NCBI GenBank assembly: GCA_030446625.1
Contig: JAUJMY010000006.1
Coordinates: forward strand, 34,036-98,035
Length of the DNA stretch: 64,000 nucleotides
Source: Gaiellaceae bacterium
Lineage (GTDB): Bacteria; Actinomycetota; Thermoleophilia; Gaiellales; Gaiellaceae
Direction: 5' to 3'
Shown: in pieces, positions 27,668 through 38,275 of the stretch
Layout of the letters: every line of letters begins with the position of its first letter
Position numbering within the stretch: the stretch's first letter is position 1
Translations under genes and position numbers: made by a program
Notes under the pieces: generated by a model
What the model saw: only the letters and a program-made list of their open reading frames with translations
The model's database searches: none
What the model was told of the DNA's origin: nothing

Positions 27668-27687
27668 TGTTGTCCGTAGAGACAACA
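27668..27687. promoter_or_regulatory. Perfect 7-bp inverted repeat upstream of ssb
   Basis: TGTTGTC-CGTAGA-GACAACA ends 15 bases before the ssb GTG and just before its GAGGAGG ribosome-binding site. It could be an operator or a small hairpin in the 5' leader. It does not match the actinobacterial SOS box or the HspR site that I know. Confidence 0.5.
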
Positions 27688-27702
27688 GAGGAGGAGGACG
27701 GC

Positions 27703-28053
27703 GTGAACGTGGTGACGCTGATCGGCAATCTCGCCAGCGACGTGCAGGTGAAGGAGGTCGCCAGCGACAAGAAGGTGGCGACGTTCCTGCTCGCCGTCGA
27801 CAGGCCCGGTGAGGGGAAGGGGGCCGACTTCGTGCAGGTGGCGACGTGGGATCGCCAGGCCGAGGTCTGCGACCGCTTCCTCGCAAAGGGGCGCCACGTC
27901 GCGGTCGCCGGGCGCCTGCGCAGCCGCTCGTGGGAGGACTCCGACGGCAAGCGGCGCAGCGCCGTCGAGGTCGTCGCGAGCAACGTGCAGTTCCTCGGCG
28001 ACCCGCGCACCGCCGCCGGGGCCGGATCGCCGTTCGAGGCCGTAGTCGCGTAG
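27703..28053 (+). CDS. ssb: Single-stranded DNA-binding protein (short form)
   Basis: The 116-residue OB-fold protein begins MNVVTLIGNLASDVQVKEV and has FVQVATWDRQAEVCDRFLAKG and VAGRLRSRSWED, the family pattern. It lacks the acidic DDDIPF-type tail of the replication SSB, so it may be a second, competence- or repair-related paralogue. The GTG start has a strong GAGGAGG six bases upstream. The tRNA-Pro gene lies upstream and nif3 follows after 12 bases. Confidence 0.92.
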   Translation: MNVVTLIGNLASDVQVKEVASDKKVATFLLAVDRPGEGKGADFVQVATWDRQAEVCDRFLAKGRHVAVAGRLRSRSWEDSDGKRRSAVEVVASNVQFLGDPRTAAGAGSPFEAVVA

Positions 28054-28065
28054 CATCGCGCGCCA

Positions 28066-28809
28066 GTGGCGCGCCGTGACGAGATCCTGGCGTACGCCGA
28101 CGAGCTGCTCGATCTCGCCTCGTATCCCGACTACGGGCCGATGGGGATGCAGGTCGTCGGCGCGGACGACGTGTCGCGCATCGCCTGTGGCGTCTCGGCG
28201 TCGCGCGAGCTGTTCGAACGGGCGGCCGCGGCGGACGCGGAGCTCGTCGTCGTCCACCACGGCCTGCTGTGGAACAACGAGCCGCGCGTGATCGACCGCC
28301 GTATGAAGGGGCGGCTCGAGGCGCTCTTCGCCGCGAACATCACCCTCGCGGCGTACCACCTCGCGCTCGATGCCCACCTCGAGGTCGGCAACAACGCGCT
28401 GCTCGCGCGCGAGCTCGGGGTCGAGGTCGAAGGGTCGTTCGCGAAGTTCGGCGTCGGCGGGCGCTTCCCGACCCCGGTGCCGATCCACGACGTCCTGGCG
28501 CGCGTGCGAGAGAGGCTGGGTCAGGAGCCGGTCGTGTTCGCCGAGGGACCGGACCGCGTCGAGCGGGTGGCGCTCGTCTCCGGCGGCGGCGGCGGGTACC
28601 TAGCCGAGGCCGCAGCCGCCGGGTACGAGCTGTTCCTGACGGGCGAGCCGCAGGAGCCGAGCCTGCACGCGGCACGGGAGCTCGGCGTCCATTTCGTCGC
28701 GGCCGGACACTACGCAACCGAGACCCTCGGTGTGCAGGCCCTCGCGGAGCGGCTAGCGGACCGTTTCGGGATCGACTGGGAGTTCATCGACCTCCCGAAC
28801 CCCGTCTGA
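28066..28809 (+). CDS. Nif3-like dinuclear metal-centre protein
   Basis: The 247-residue protein belongs to the Nif3/YbgI (DUF34) family. Metal ligands appear in ELVVVHHGLLW near residue 65, YHLALDAH (about 103-110) and the C-terminal GHYATETLGVQAL. SYPDYGPMGMQV-like opening and LVSGGGGGYLAEA are also typical. The family is annotated in places as GTP cyclohydrolase I type 2, but the function is unsettled. The absence of folE from the fol block makes that annotation worth remembering without supporting it. The start is GTG, 12 bases after ssb. Confidence 0.9.
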   Translation: MARRDEILAYADELLDLASYPDYGPMGMQVVGADDVSRIACGVSASRELFERAAAADAELVVVHHGLLWNNEPRVIDRRMKGRLEALFAANITLAAYHLALDAHLEVGNNALLARELGVEVEGSFAKFGVGGRFPTPVPIHDVLARVRERLGQEPVVFAEGPDRVERVALVSGGGGGYLAEAAAAGYELFLTGEPQEPSLHAARELGVHFVAAGHYATETLGVQALAERLADRFGIDWEFIDLPNPV

Positions 28810-28814
28810 CGACC

Positions 28815-28908
28815 GTGGTGGAACCCATGGTTCCCCCACGAGCCCCCTCCTTATGCGCGGCGCAGCGAGTGCTCGCACGTGCCTGCCGCCCGGCGAAGCA
28901 GGGCTCCG
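28815..28908 (+). repeat. Dispersed stem-loop repeat, copy 1 (anti-SD-like core)
   Basis: Five bases after the nif3 stop begins a near-perfect palindrome GTGGTGGAACC-CAT-GGTTCCCCCAC (28815-28839, one mismatch in 11 pairs). It is followed by CGAG and CCCCCTCCTTAT (28843-28854), a GCGCAGC segment, and the hairpin GCCCGGC-GAA-GCAGGGC (28888-28904). The same ordered parts recur on the minus strand at 63752-63847. No open frame of note crosses it. Confidence 0.75.
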
Positions 28909-28916
28909 CGCTCCGA

Positions 28917-29786
28917 TCAGCCCGTCGATGCGCGCAGCGCCGCCACGCTGTGTAGGAACTCCTCGATCGCGTCGCGACACGCGTCGGGGCGCTCGACGAT
29001 CAGCAGGTGCCCGCAGTCCGCGATCGTCCGGAGAGGGGCGCGCAGCCGGCGCGCGTACTCGAACGCGTCGTCGATCGGCACCTGCAGATCGGACGCGCCC
29101 CAGAGGACGAGGCACGGGCAGCGGACGCCGTCGAGATCCTCGCGAGGGTCGGCGCGGATGAGCGCGCGCCCCGCGCTGCGCACGTCCGCGTGCATTCGCG
29201 TCTCGCCCAGCAACCCGTGCACGGCGTCGGGCGAGAGCGCCACCGGATCCGCGACGGTGAACGGGTTGAAGGCGAGCCGCCGGAGGAGGCCGTGACGCGC
29301 GATCGGCCCGCGCGCCCGGGCGAGGAGCTTGCCCGGGCGCGTCAGGCCGAGGAAGGAGATCCAGAACTCGGCGCGCCGCGTCGAAGTCGAGATGCCGGCG
29401 GCCCCGGCGAGCACCACCGCCGTCACGTCGCCCGGGTGCCGCAGCGCGAGCCGCAGCGCGACGACGCCGCCGAGCGAGTGGCCGACGAGCGGCGCGGGCA
29501 GCATCTCCTCACGCTCGACGACGAGCCGGACACGATCGGCGTACGCGTCGAGATTCGGCGCGGCCGGGAGCGGCGCGGAGCCGCCGTGGCCCGGCAGGTC
29601 GGGGACGAGCACGCGGTGCCGCGCGGCGAGCCGCGGCGCGAGCTCGATCCAGTTCGCCGCCGCCCCCGTCCACCCGTGCACGAGCACGAGAGGCGGCCCG
29701 GCGCCGCCGACGAAGTAGCGCATCCGCACCGCCTTCGCGTCCGCGGAGCGCTCCTCGAAGCCCCGGAGCGTCGTTGCGGACGTCAC
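28917..29786 (-). CDS. Alpha/beta hydrolase
   Basis: The 289-residue protein has the oxyanion motif VLVHGWTG, the nucleophile elbow VGHSLGG (Ser104), an acid in VLWGASDLQVP and the catalytic His in IADCGHLLIVERPD, all in the expected order. No signal peptide is evident. The substrate is unknown; esterases, epoxide hydrolases and haloperoxidase-type members share this pattern. The GTG start at 29786 lies 6 bases after a TACTCT box, consistent with a leaderless message. Confidence 0.9.
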   Translation of the reverse strand: MTSATTLRGFEERSADAKAVRMRYFVGGAGPPLVLVHGWTGAAANWIELAPRLAARHRVLVPDLPGHGGSAPLPAAPNLDAYADRVRLVVEREEMLPAPLVGHSLGGVVALRLALRHPGDVTAVVLAGAAGISTSTRRAEFWISFLGLTRPGKLLARARGPIARHGLLRRLAFNPFTVADPVALSPDAVHGLLGETRMHADVRSAGRALIRADPREDLDGVRCPCLVLWGASDLQVPIDDAFEYARRLRAPLRTIADCGHLLIVERPDACRDAIEEFLHSVAALRASTG

Positions 29787-29792
29787 GCGGCG

Positions 29793-29802
29793 AGAGTATC
29801 CT
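29793..29802. promoter_or_regulatory. Divergent promoter pair sharing a TA step
   Basis: AGAGTATCCT contains TACTCT on the minus strand (29798 to 29793, 6 bases before GTG 29786) and TATCCT on the plus strand (29797-29802). The plus-strand box would start a leader of about 125 bases ahead of the small gene at 29934. Confidence 0.45.
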
Positions 29803-29825
29803 CGGCTCGATGGTCAGCTTTGGGA

Positions 29826-29905
29826 GGCGGGCCCTGTGATTCCCGCCGCCGACACCAGCGAGCGCTCAGCGAGCCCGTCCGTGCATTCCTGCCGGCGGGT
29901 TTTTT
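29826..29905 (+). promoter_or_regulatory. Candidate attenuator in the leader of the small gene at 29934
   Basis: Three segments could pair in alternative ways: GGCGGG at 29826-29831, CCCGCC at 29842-29847, and GGCGGG at 29894-29899 followed by six T residues (29900-29905). The middle segment can pair with the first (a harmless hairpin) or the last (a terminator-like stem before a T run). Such mutually exclusive pairing is typical of attenuators and riboswitches. No known riboswitch consensus was recognised. Confidence 0.45.
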
Positions 29906-29933
29906 CGTTCTTGGAGCGAAGGAGGGAGCGAGC

Positions 29934-30104
29934 ATGGCGAACCATTTGACGCCGGAGGAGCTGTCGAAGGAGCTCGGGATGGACCGGAACGACGTGATCC
30001 GGGTCTGCGTCGAGGAGGGCGTGCCGATCTATCAGGGCAAGATCGACAAGACGCTGTTCCAGGCGCAGCTCGAGGCGCTCGGCGCCATGCCCCAGAGGCA
30101 CTAG
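29934..30104 (+). CDS. Small conserved-looking helical protein
   Basis: A 56-residue protein starts with ATG behind AAGGAGGG. Its sequence, with LTPEELSKELGMDRNDVIRVC and VPIYQGKIDKTLF, looks like a small helix-turn-helix or KH-less DNA-binding domain of the kind found next to actinobacterial regulatory genes. I do not recognise the family. It is preceded by a long leader with attenuator-like pairing and lies 12 bases from the convergent Ku gene end. Confidence 0.65.
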   Translation: MANHLTPEELSKELGMDRNDVIRVCVEEGVPIYQGKIDKTLFQAQLEALGAMPQRH

Positions 30105-30116
30105 CAGGCGCGCGGC

Positions 30117-30989
30117 TCAGCCCGACTTGCGCGCGGACGAAGCCTTCGCGCGCGGGCGCGACTGCTTCGGCTTCGCTTCCTTCGCGGGCGCGGCGCGGCG
30201 TACCTTCGCCTCGGCGACGCTCCGCTTGAGCGCCTCCATGAGGTCGACGACCGGCGTTTCGGGCGCCGGAGCGGGCCGCGCCACGTCCTGGCCCGCGAGC
30301 TTCGCCTCGAGCATCGCCTTGAGGTCCCGGCGGTAGTCGCTCGTCAGCTCGGACGGGTCGAACTCCCCGGCGAGGCTCGCGATCACCTGGCGAGCGAGTT
30401 CCAGCTCCGCGCCCTTGACCTCGATCCCCGCGACTGCCTCGTCCAGCTCCCCCTGCGAGTACACGTCCTCGGCCAGGAAGAGCGTCTCGAGCGCGAGCGC
30501 GTCGCCCTTCGCACGGATCAGGCACAGCTTCTCCTTGCCGACGAGCACGAACCTGCCGATCCCGGCCATGCCGGTGTCGCGCATCGCACGTAGGAGCAGG
30601 ACGTACGGGCGCTGCGCCGCGGGCGCGTTGCCGGGCGCGAGGAAGTACGTCCGGTCGAGGTAGATCGGGTCGACCTCCTCGAGCGGCACGAACCGCGTGA
30701 TCTCGATCGCGCGCGACGTGTCCTGCTGCTCGATCGCCTCGAGGTCGGCGTCGTCGACGACGACGAACTCGCCCTTGGCGATCTCCCAGCCCTTGACGAT
30801 CTCGTCGGGGCCGACCTCGCGCTCGTGAGTCGGACACCACCGCTTCTGCCGGATCGGCGTCCCGCACTCGCGGTGGAGCGTGCGGAAGGAGATGTCGGAC
30901 TGCCGCGCCGCGGGTTTCGTCGCAGGGGCGAGCCCGACCGGGATCGTGACCAGGCCGAAGCTGATGGAACCGTTCCACGTCGTCCGCAT
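30117..30989 (-). CDS. ku: Ku protein (non-homologous end joining)
   Basis: Bacterial Ku is a homodimeric ring that binds DNA double-strand ends and recruits LigD. The 290-residue protein begins MRTTWNGSISFGLVTIPVGL, the conserved opening, and has CGTPIRQKRWCP, EIVKGWEIAKGEFV, EITRFVPLEEVDPIYLDRTY and a long helical C-terminus. The tail is Lys/Ala/Arg-rich (AKPKQSRPRAKASSARKSG), as in Ku proteins that extend into DNA-binding tails. The ATG at 30989 has GGGGGG upstream. No ligD lies nearby; the ligase in the window is NAD-dependent ligA. Confidence 0.95.
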   Translation of the reverse strand: MRTTWNGSISFGLVTIPVGLAPATKPAARQSDISFRTLHRECGTPIRQKRWCPTHEREVGPDEIVKGWEIAKGEFVVVDDADLEAIEQQDTSRAIEITRFVPLEEVDPIYLDRTYFLAPGNAPAAQRPYVLLLRAMRDTGMAGIGRFVLVGKEKLCLIRAKGDALALETLFLAEDVYSQGELDEAVAGIEVKGAELELARQVIASLAGEFDPSELTSDYRRDLKAMLEAKLAGQDVARPAPAPETPVVDLMEALKRSVAEAKVRRAAPAKEAKPKQSRPRAKASSARKSG

Positions 30990-31074
30990 GACCGCCCCCC
31001 GAAGTGTAGTGGGACCAGCGACTTTCTCCCCCGGGCGCGGCTTCCCTCCCGCACGCGCCGTGGGCGCGCTCGGC

Positions 31075-32286
31075 CTACGTGATGCGGCGAGCGCCGACCC
31101 AGGTGGCGGCGTACCACGAGTCGGACAGACTCGAGATCTTGACGACGTCGCCCGTGCGCGGCGAGTGGATGAACTGGCCGCCGCCGATGTAGAGCCCGTT
31201 GTGCCCGAGGCCGTTGAAGAACACGAGGTCGCCGGGCTGCAGCTGGCTCTTCGAGACCGGCGTGCCCTGCCCGTACTGCGCGGCGGCGTTGTGCGGCAGC
31301 GAGACGCCGACTTGCGCGTAGACGTACATGATGAACCCGGAGCAGTCGAACCCCGTCTTCGGCGACGCGCCGCCCCACCTGTACGGGGTCCCGAGGTAGC
31401 GCATCGCGATGCCGACCACGCCGCCGTAGCGCGCGGGCGGAGCGGCCGCAACCGTCGCCTCCTCGGGCGCGGGCCGCGCCCGCGCGGGCGCGGGCGCCTC
31501 GGGGGCCTCGGCGGCCGCGGGGGCTGCCGGAGCCGCGGGCGCACCGCCACCCGCGTCCTGCACCGAGAGCCGTGCGCGCGCCTGTCTCACGATCTCGGCC
31601 TGCCGACGGCGCTCCGCGGCCTGGATGCGCTCGATCTCGCTCCGAATCGAGCCCAGAAGCCGCTGCCGCTCCGCCAGCCGCTGTTCGACCACGCGCCGCT
31701 GCGCGGCGCGCGCCGCGACGACCTGCGCCTGCTCCGCGCGTGCGCGCGAGAGCTCCGCCTTCCGGCGCTGGACCTGCGCCCCGAACGTCGTCACCTCGCC
31801 GAGAACCTCGGCGTCGCGGCTCGAGACGCGGTCGGCGGCGTCGATCCGGCTGATCAGGTCGTCCAGGCTTTGTGCGCCGAGCAAGACCTCGAGCGTCGAA
31901 TCCGCCGCGTCACCCGACGTGTACAGCGCCACGAGGCGCGCCTCGAGCGTCGCCTGCGCCCGGCCGAGGTTCGTGCGCGCGAGGCGGAGGTAGCGTTCGT
32001 TCCGACGCTGCTCGTGGCGGATCCGGTCGAGCTCGATGTTCGCGGCGTTGTACGCCTCCGCCGCGTGCGCGAGCTGAGAGTCGATCTGGCGGACCTGCGC
32101 GAGCACGCGCTGCGCCTCCGCCTGCTTCCCCGCCACCGACGCGGGCTGGCCCGACGCCGAACCGGCGACAAGCAGAGCCGTCGCGAGGGCGACGGCAACC
32201 GTCGGCGCCTGCCACCTGCTCGAGACGATCACGTGGGGGCGGCGCTCCCGAGCAACAGGCGCACCGGAGGGGGCCCGGCACGTCAC
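31075..32286 (-). CDS. NlpC/P60 peptidoglycan hydrolase with coiled-coil domain
   Basis: The protein of about 400 residues has a hydrophobic signal segment, a long coiled-coil region (roughly 55-240) of the RipA/CwlO kind, an Ala/Pro-rich linker, and a C-terminal NlpC/P60 domain. Catalytic Cys is in GFDCSGFIMYV and His in GHNGLYIGGGQFIHS. It would cut the peptide stems between D-Glu and the third residue. Start choice is uncertain: GTG 32286 lies 9 bases after TAGGGT, while GTG 32232 sits closer to the signal sequence. It diverges from another coiled-coil wall protein. Confidence 0.92.
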   Translation of the reverse strand: MTCRAPSGAPVARERRPHVIVSSRWQAPTVAVALATALLVAGSASGQPASVAGKQAEAQRVLAQVRQIDSQLAHAAEAYNAANIELDRIRHEQRRNERYLRLARTNLGRAQATLEARLVALYTSGDAADSTLEVLLGAQSLDDLISRIDAADRVSSRDAEVLGEVTTFGAQVQRRKAELSRARAEQAQVVAARAAQRRVVEQRLAERQRLLGSIRSEIERIQAAERRRQAEIVRQARARLSVQDAGGGAPAAPAAPAAAEAPEAPAPARARPAPEEATVAAAPPARYGGVVGIAMRYLGTPYRWGGASPKTGFDCSGFIMYVYAQVGVSLPHNAAAQYGQGTPVSKSQLQPGDLVFFNGLGHNGLYIGGGQFIHSPRTGDVVKISSLSDSWYAATWVGARRIT

Positions 32287-32408
32287 AAGCACGGCACCCT
32301 AGCACCGGGTCCGGACGCTCGCAACCGGCTGAAGAGGCGGAAAAGTCGCTCCTAGCGCGGTCTCGCGCGGGCGCACAAAGCGCGCCGCCGTGGTACGGTC
32401 CCCCGCCG

Positions 32409-33473
32409 ATGAAGCCCCCGATCAGCACGCCGCGGGCGTGGCTGCTCGTCTTCGCGGCGACGTTCGCCGCGGCCGGCGCAATCGCGATCCCGTCGGCGAG
32501 CGGCGCCGACCCGAACGAGCGGACGGACGAGCTGCGCGCCCGCGACGCCGAGCTCCGCGCGCGCTCCGGCTCCGCGTTGCTCGAGCTGTACGCACTCGAG
32601 TCGCGGCTCGCGCGCGCTCGTACCGAGGCGGCTGTGGCGCGGGCCCGCGCGGCCGCGCTCGCGAGGGAGCGCGCCGCCGTCCGCGAGCGGATCGGCTTCG
32701 CCCGCGAGGCGCTGCGGCGGGCGGAGCTGCTGCTCGCGGAGCGTTTGCGGGCGCTGTACCGGCACGGCGAGACGGACGCGCTGGAGATCCTCCTGGGTGC
32801 GACCTCGATCGACGAGGCGGTCACGGGCCTCGACGGGCTTACGTTCGCGGCGCGCCAGGACCGCGTCCTGATCACGCAGACGCGCGCCGCGAAGCGACGT
32901 CTCCGCACGCTCGACCGGAAGCTTTCCGTGCGCAGCGACGCGCTCCGAGCACTGGCGAGCGCGACCGCGGCGCGTGCCGCATCGCTCGAGGCGGCGCACG
33001 CCGCGCGCGCCTCGTACGTCGAGCGCCTCGCCCGCGAGCGGAAGCTGAACGCCGCAGCGATCGCGCAGCTCGAGCAACGAGCGGCCGCGGCTCGCGCTCG
33101 CTCACAGCGAATCTCGGCGGCCGCGCCGGCGGCGGCACCCGCGACCGCGACTCCCGCCGCAGACCCGGTCACCGAGGCCGCGCCCGCAGCGGCGGCGTCC
33201 ACCGCGACCGCGTCGCGAACGCTCACCGTCGTCGCGACGGGGTACGCGATCGTCGGCCGAACCGCGAGCGGCGTGCCGACGGGCTGGGGCGTCGTCGCGG
33301 TCGACCCGAGTGTGATCCCGCTCGGGACGAGGATGACCATTCCGGGCTATGGCGAGGGCGTGGCGGCCGACACCGGCGGCGCCCTCCGCGGCGCGACGAT
33401 CGACGTCTGGTTCCCGACGCGCGCGCAGGCGCTCGCCTGGGGGCGGCGGACGGTGGTGGTGACGCTCCACTAG
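32409..33473 (+). CDS. 3D-domain wall protein with coiled coil
   Basis: The 354-residue protein has a signal peptide (about 1-32), a long coiled-coil domain (35-235) like its divergent neighbour, and an Ala/Thr/Pro linker. A C-terminal 3D domain follows: VVATGYAIVGRTASGVPTGWG, VAVDPSVIPLGTRM and VAADTGGALRGATIDVWF, with the three conserved aspartates. 3D domains occur in Rpf2/MltA-like lytic enzymes. A TACGGT box lies 9 bases before the ATG. It probably acts in wall turnover together with the NlpC/P60 protein. Confidence 0.9.
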   Translation: MKPPISTPRAWLLVFAATFAAAGAIAIPSASGADPNERTDELRARDAELRARSGSALLELYALESRLARARTEAAVARARAAALARERAAVRERIGFAREALRRAELLLAERLRALYRHGETDALEILLGATSIDEAVTGLDGLTFAARQDRVLITQTRAAKRRLRTLDRKLSVRSDALRALASATAARAASLEAAHAARASYVERLARERKLNAAAIAQLEQRAAAARARSQRISAAAPAAAPATATPAADPVTEAAPAAAASTATASRTLTVVATGYAIVGRTASGVPTGWGVVAVDPSVIPLGTRMTIPGYGEGVAADTGGALRGATIDVWFPTRAQALAWGRRTVVVTLH

Positions 33474-33495
33474 ACTTCCCGCGCCAGGCCGCAGG

Positions 33496-34179
33496 GTGAG
33501 CGAACGTCTTCAGTCAGAGGGTGAACTCGGGCTCGACACGCTCCGCGTGCTGCTCGTCGACGACCACGACCTCTTCCGGACCGGGCTTCGCAACCTGCTC
33601 GAGGAGCAGGGCCTGAAGATCGTCGGCGAAGCGGGCGCCGGGTCGGAGGCGGTCAAGATGACGCGCGATGTCGCTCCCGACGTCGTGGTCATGGACCTGA
33701 ACATGCCCGGGATGGGCGGCGTCGAGGCGACACGGCACATCACGTCGTTCGCGCCGCTGACACGCGTGCTCGTGCTCACGATCTCCGACCAGGACAGCGA
33801 CGTGCTCGACGCGATCCTGGCCGGCGCGAGTGGCTACCTGCTCAAGGACTCGTCGATCTCCGACCTGCTGCGCGGGATCCAGGCCGCCGCGAGCGGCGAG
33901 TCGTTGATCTCGCCGACGATCGCGTCGAAGCTGCTCCAACGCGTGCGCGCGTCGAGCAGTCAGCCGGAGATCGAGAAGACGATCCGCTCCGAGCTCTCGG
34001 AGCGCGAGATCGAGGTCTTGAAGCTGATCGCGAACGGCCAGGACAACGCGCAGATCGCGGCCGACCTCCACATCAGCCCGAAGACGGTCAAGAACCACAT
34101 CTCGAACATCCTGATGAAGCTGCAGATCGAGAACCGCATCCAGGCCGCGGTCTTCGCCGTGCGCAGCGGGATCGTCTAG
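33496..34179 (+). CDS. NarL/FixJ-family response regulator
   Basis: The 227-residue protein has a receiver domain (acidic pair in LLVDDHDLFR, phospho-acceptor Asp in VVMDLNMPG, Lys in YLLKDSS) and a C-terminal LuxR-type helix-turn-helix (LSEREIEVLKLIANGQDNAQIAADLHISPKTVKNHISNI). It would bind DNA as a phosphorylated dimer. No histidine kinase gene is adjacent, so the sensor lies elsewhere. It starts with GTG 22 bases after the 3D-domain gene and may be cotranscribed with it. Confidence 0.95.
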   Translation: MSERLQSEGELGLDTLRVLLVDDHDLFRTGLRNLLEEQGLKIVGEAGAGSEAVKMTRDVAPDVVVMDLNMPGMGGVEATRHITSFAPLTRVLVLTISDQDSDVLDAILAGASGYLLKDSSISDLLRGIQAAASGESLISPTIASKLLQRVRASSSQPEIEKTIRSELSEREIEVLKLIANGQDNAQIAADLHISPKTVKNHISNILMKLQIENRIQAAVFAVRSGIV

Positions 34180-34303
34180 CAGCGCCCTTACGCCGCGCGC
34201 ACGTGGGCCGAGTGCGCGCGGAGTGATGCGAGCAGCCCGCGCAGCTGCGCGGCGTCGGCGTCGTTCGCGGCCAGGCGCGTCGTATCGTCGCGGCCGCGAG
34301 CAC

Positions 34304-34309
34304 TATCTT
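34304..34309 (+). promoter_or_regulatory. Putative -10 box of a leaderless promoter (dacB)
   Basis: TATCTT ends 7 bases before GTG 34317. This supports 34317 as the start of dacB over the in-frame GTG at 34332. Confidence 0.45.
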
Positions 34310-34316
34310 TCTGCGG

Positions 34317-35594
34317 GTGGAGGCTCATCGAGTGAAGTCGAACTGGACAACGCGCGCGGCGCGGCCGCTGGCCGTCGCCGTCGCAGCGCTCTTCGTCGCC
34401 GGCGCAGCGGTTGCAGCCGGCACGGTGCCCGCAGCCGCCGCGGCGCGGCCCGAAGCGGCGGAGCTCGACCTCGGGACTCGCCTCGGACGCGCGCTCGCGG
34501 TCCCGCACGTCAACCAGTCGCGCACGGCCGCCGTAGTCGTCGACCTCGCGACGGGACGCCTCGTCTTCGCGCGCAACCGTGGCCTGTCGCTCGCGCCGGC
34601 TTCCACCGAGAAGCTCACCCTCGCGTACGCCCTGCTCGCGACGCTCGGCCCGACGCACCGGATCGAGACGTCCGTCCTCGGCGACGGCTTCCTCGACGGC
34701 GACACCTGGCGCGGGAACCTCGTCCTCAAGGGGTCCGGCGATCCCGCGCTGACGACGGCGCAGCTGCGCCGGCTCGCGGCGCAGGTGCGCGGCTACGGGA
34801 TCCGCCGCGTCACCGGCGCGGTCGTGGGAGACGAGACGCTCTTCGACACGCGCAGGACCGCGCCGGGCTGGAAGTCGTCGTACTACCTCCGCGAGTCGCC
34901 GCCGCTCTCGGCGCTCAGCGTCGACCGCGGCCGCTACCGCGGCGCCGTCACGCGTAACCCCGCGCTCGCTGCGGCGACGATCTTCCGCTCCGCGCTCGCG
35001 GAGCGCGGCGTGGCCGTCGCGGGCCCTGCGCGAGTCGGGCGGGCGAGCGCTGCCGCACAGCAGATCGGGCTCGTTCGATCCGAGGCGCTCGTCGCGATGC
35101 TGCGGCTCGTGAACCGCGAGAGCGACAACTTCACCGCTGAGATCCTGCTCAAGTACCTCGGCGCGCTGTACGCGAGACGCGGCACGACGGCGGCGGGGTC
35201 GGCAGTCGTCCGCAACGCGCTCGCCGCCGCGGGGGTCCCGCTCCGCGGCGTCCGCATCGCCGACGGCTCCGGGCTGTCGCTCCTCAACCGCCTCACGACG
35301 GACACGCTCGTCGCGCTCCTTGCGGCCGCGTGGAGCGACCCCGTCCTGCGGGGGAGCTTCCAGGCGTCGCTCGCAGTCGCCGGACGCAGCGGCACGCTCA
35401 GGCACCGCCTGCGCGCGGCGGCCGTGCGCGGCCGCGTGCTCGCGAAGACGGGCACGACGTCGCTCGCGTCCACGCTCGCCGGGTACGTCGGCGGGCGCTA
35501 CGCGTTCGCGATCCTGCACAACGGCCCGCCCCTTTCGTCGTGGTGGTCGCGCCGGGCGCAGGACCGGTTCGTGACGGTGCTCGCGAGCCCGTGA
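34317..35594 (+). CDS. dacB: D-alanyl-D-alanine carboxypeptidase/endopeptidase, PBP4 type (S13)
   Basis: This 425-residue exported penicillin-binding protein has a basic N-terminus and membrane segment (about 16-44). The three active-site motifs are Ser96-T-E-Lys99 in PASTEKL, Ser269-D-N in RESDNF and Lys377-T-G-T. The SxxK to SxN spacing is typical of family S13, which carries an inserted domain. It removes terminal D-Ala or cuts D-Ala-mDAP cross-links. The neighbouring genes are also wall-related. A short gene-free stretch of 137 bases precedes it. Confidence 0.94.
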   Translation: MEAHRVKSNWTTRAARPLAVAVAALFVAGAAVAAGTVPAAAAARPEAAELDLGTRLGRALAVPHVNQSRTAAVVVDLATGRLVFARNRGLSLAPASTEKLTLAYALLATLGPTHRIETSVLGDGFLDGDTWRGNLVLKGSGDPALTTAQLRRLAAQVRGYGIRRVTGAVVGDETLFDTRRTAPGWKSSYYLRESPPLSALSVDRGRYRGAVTRNPALAAATIFRSALAERGVAVAGPARVGRASAAAQQIGLVRSEALVAMLRLVNRESDNFTAEILLKYLGALYARRGTTAAGSAVVRNALAAAGVPLRGVRIADGSGLSLLNRLTTDTLVALLAAAWSDPVLRGSFQASLAVAGRSGTLRHRLRAAAVRGRVLAKTGTTSLASTLAGYVGGRYAFAILHNGPPLSSWWSRRAQDRFVTVLASP

Positions 35595-35619
35595 CGGCGC
35601 GGACCGGCCGCGCGTAGCG

Positions 35620-38254
<2,635 letters not shown>

Positions 38255-38261
38255 GGCTTCG

Positions 38262-38267
38262 ATGCTA
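38262..38267 (-). promoter_or_regulatory. Putative -10 box of a leaderless promoter (HAD phosphatase)
   Basis: TAGCAT on the minus strand ends 7 bases before ATG 38254, inside the 21-base gap to truA. Confidence 0.4.
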
Positions 38268-38275
38268 ACCAGCGA

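Noticed and set aside
28066..28809. Nif3-like protein as a replacement for the missing folE.
   Set aside because: The family has been annotated as GTP cyclohydrolase I type 2, but that activity is not established for DUF34 in general. There is no linkage here to the fol genes.
34188..34325. A 46-codon minus-strand frame opposite the dacB start.
   Set aside because: It overlaps the dacB promoter and start, has no ribosome-binding site and no recognisable sequence.
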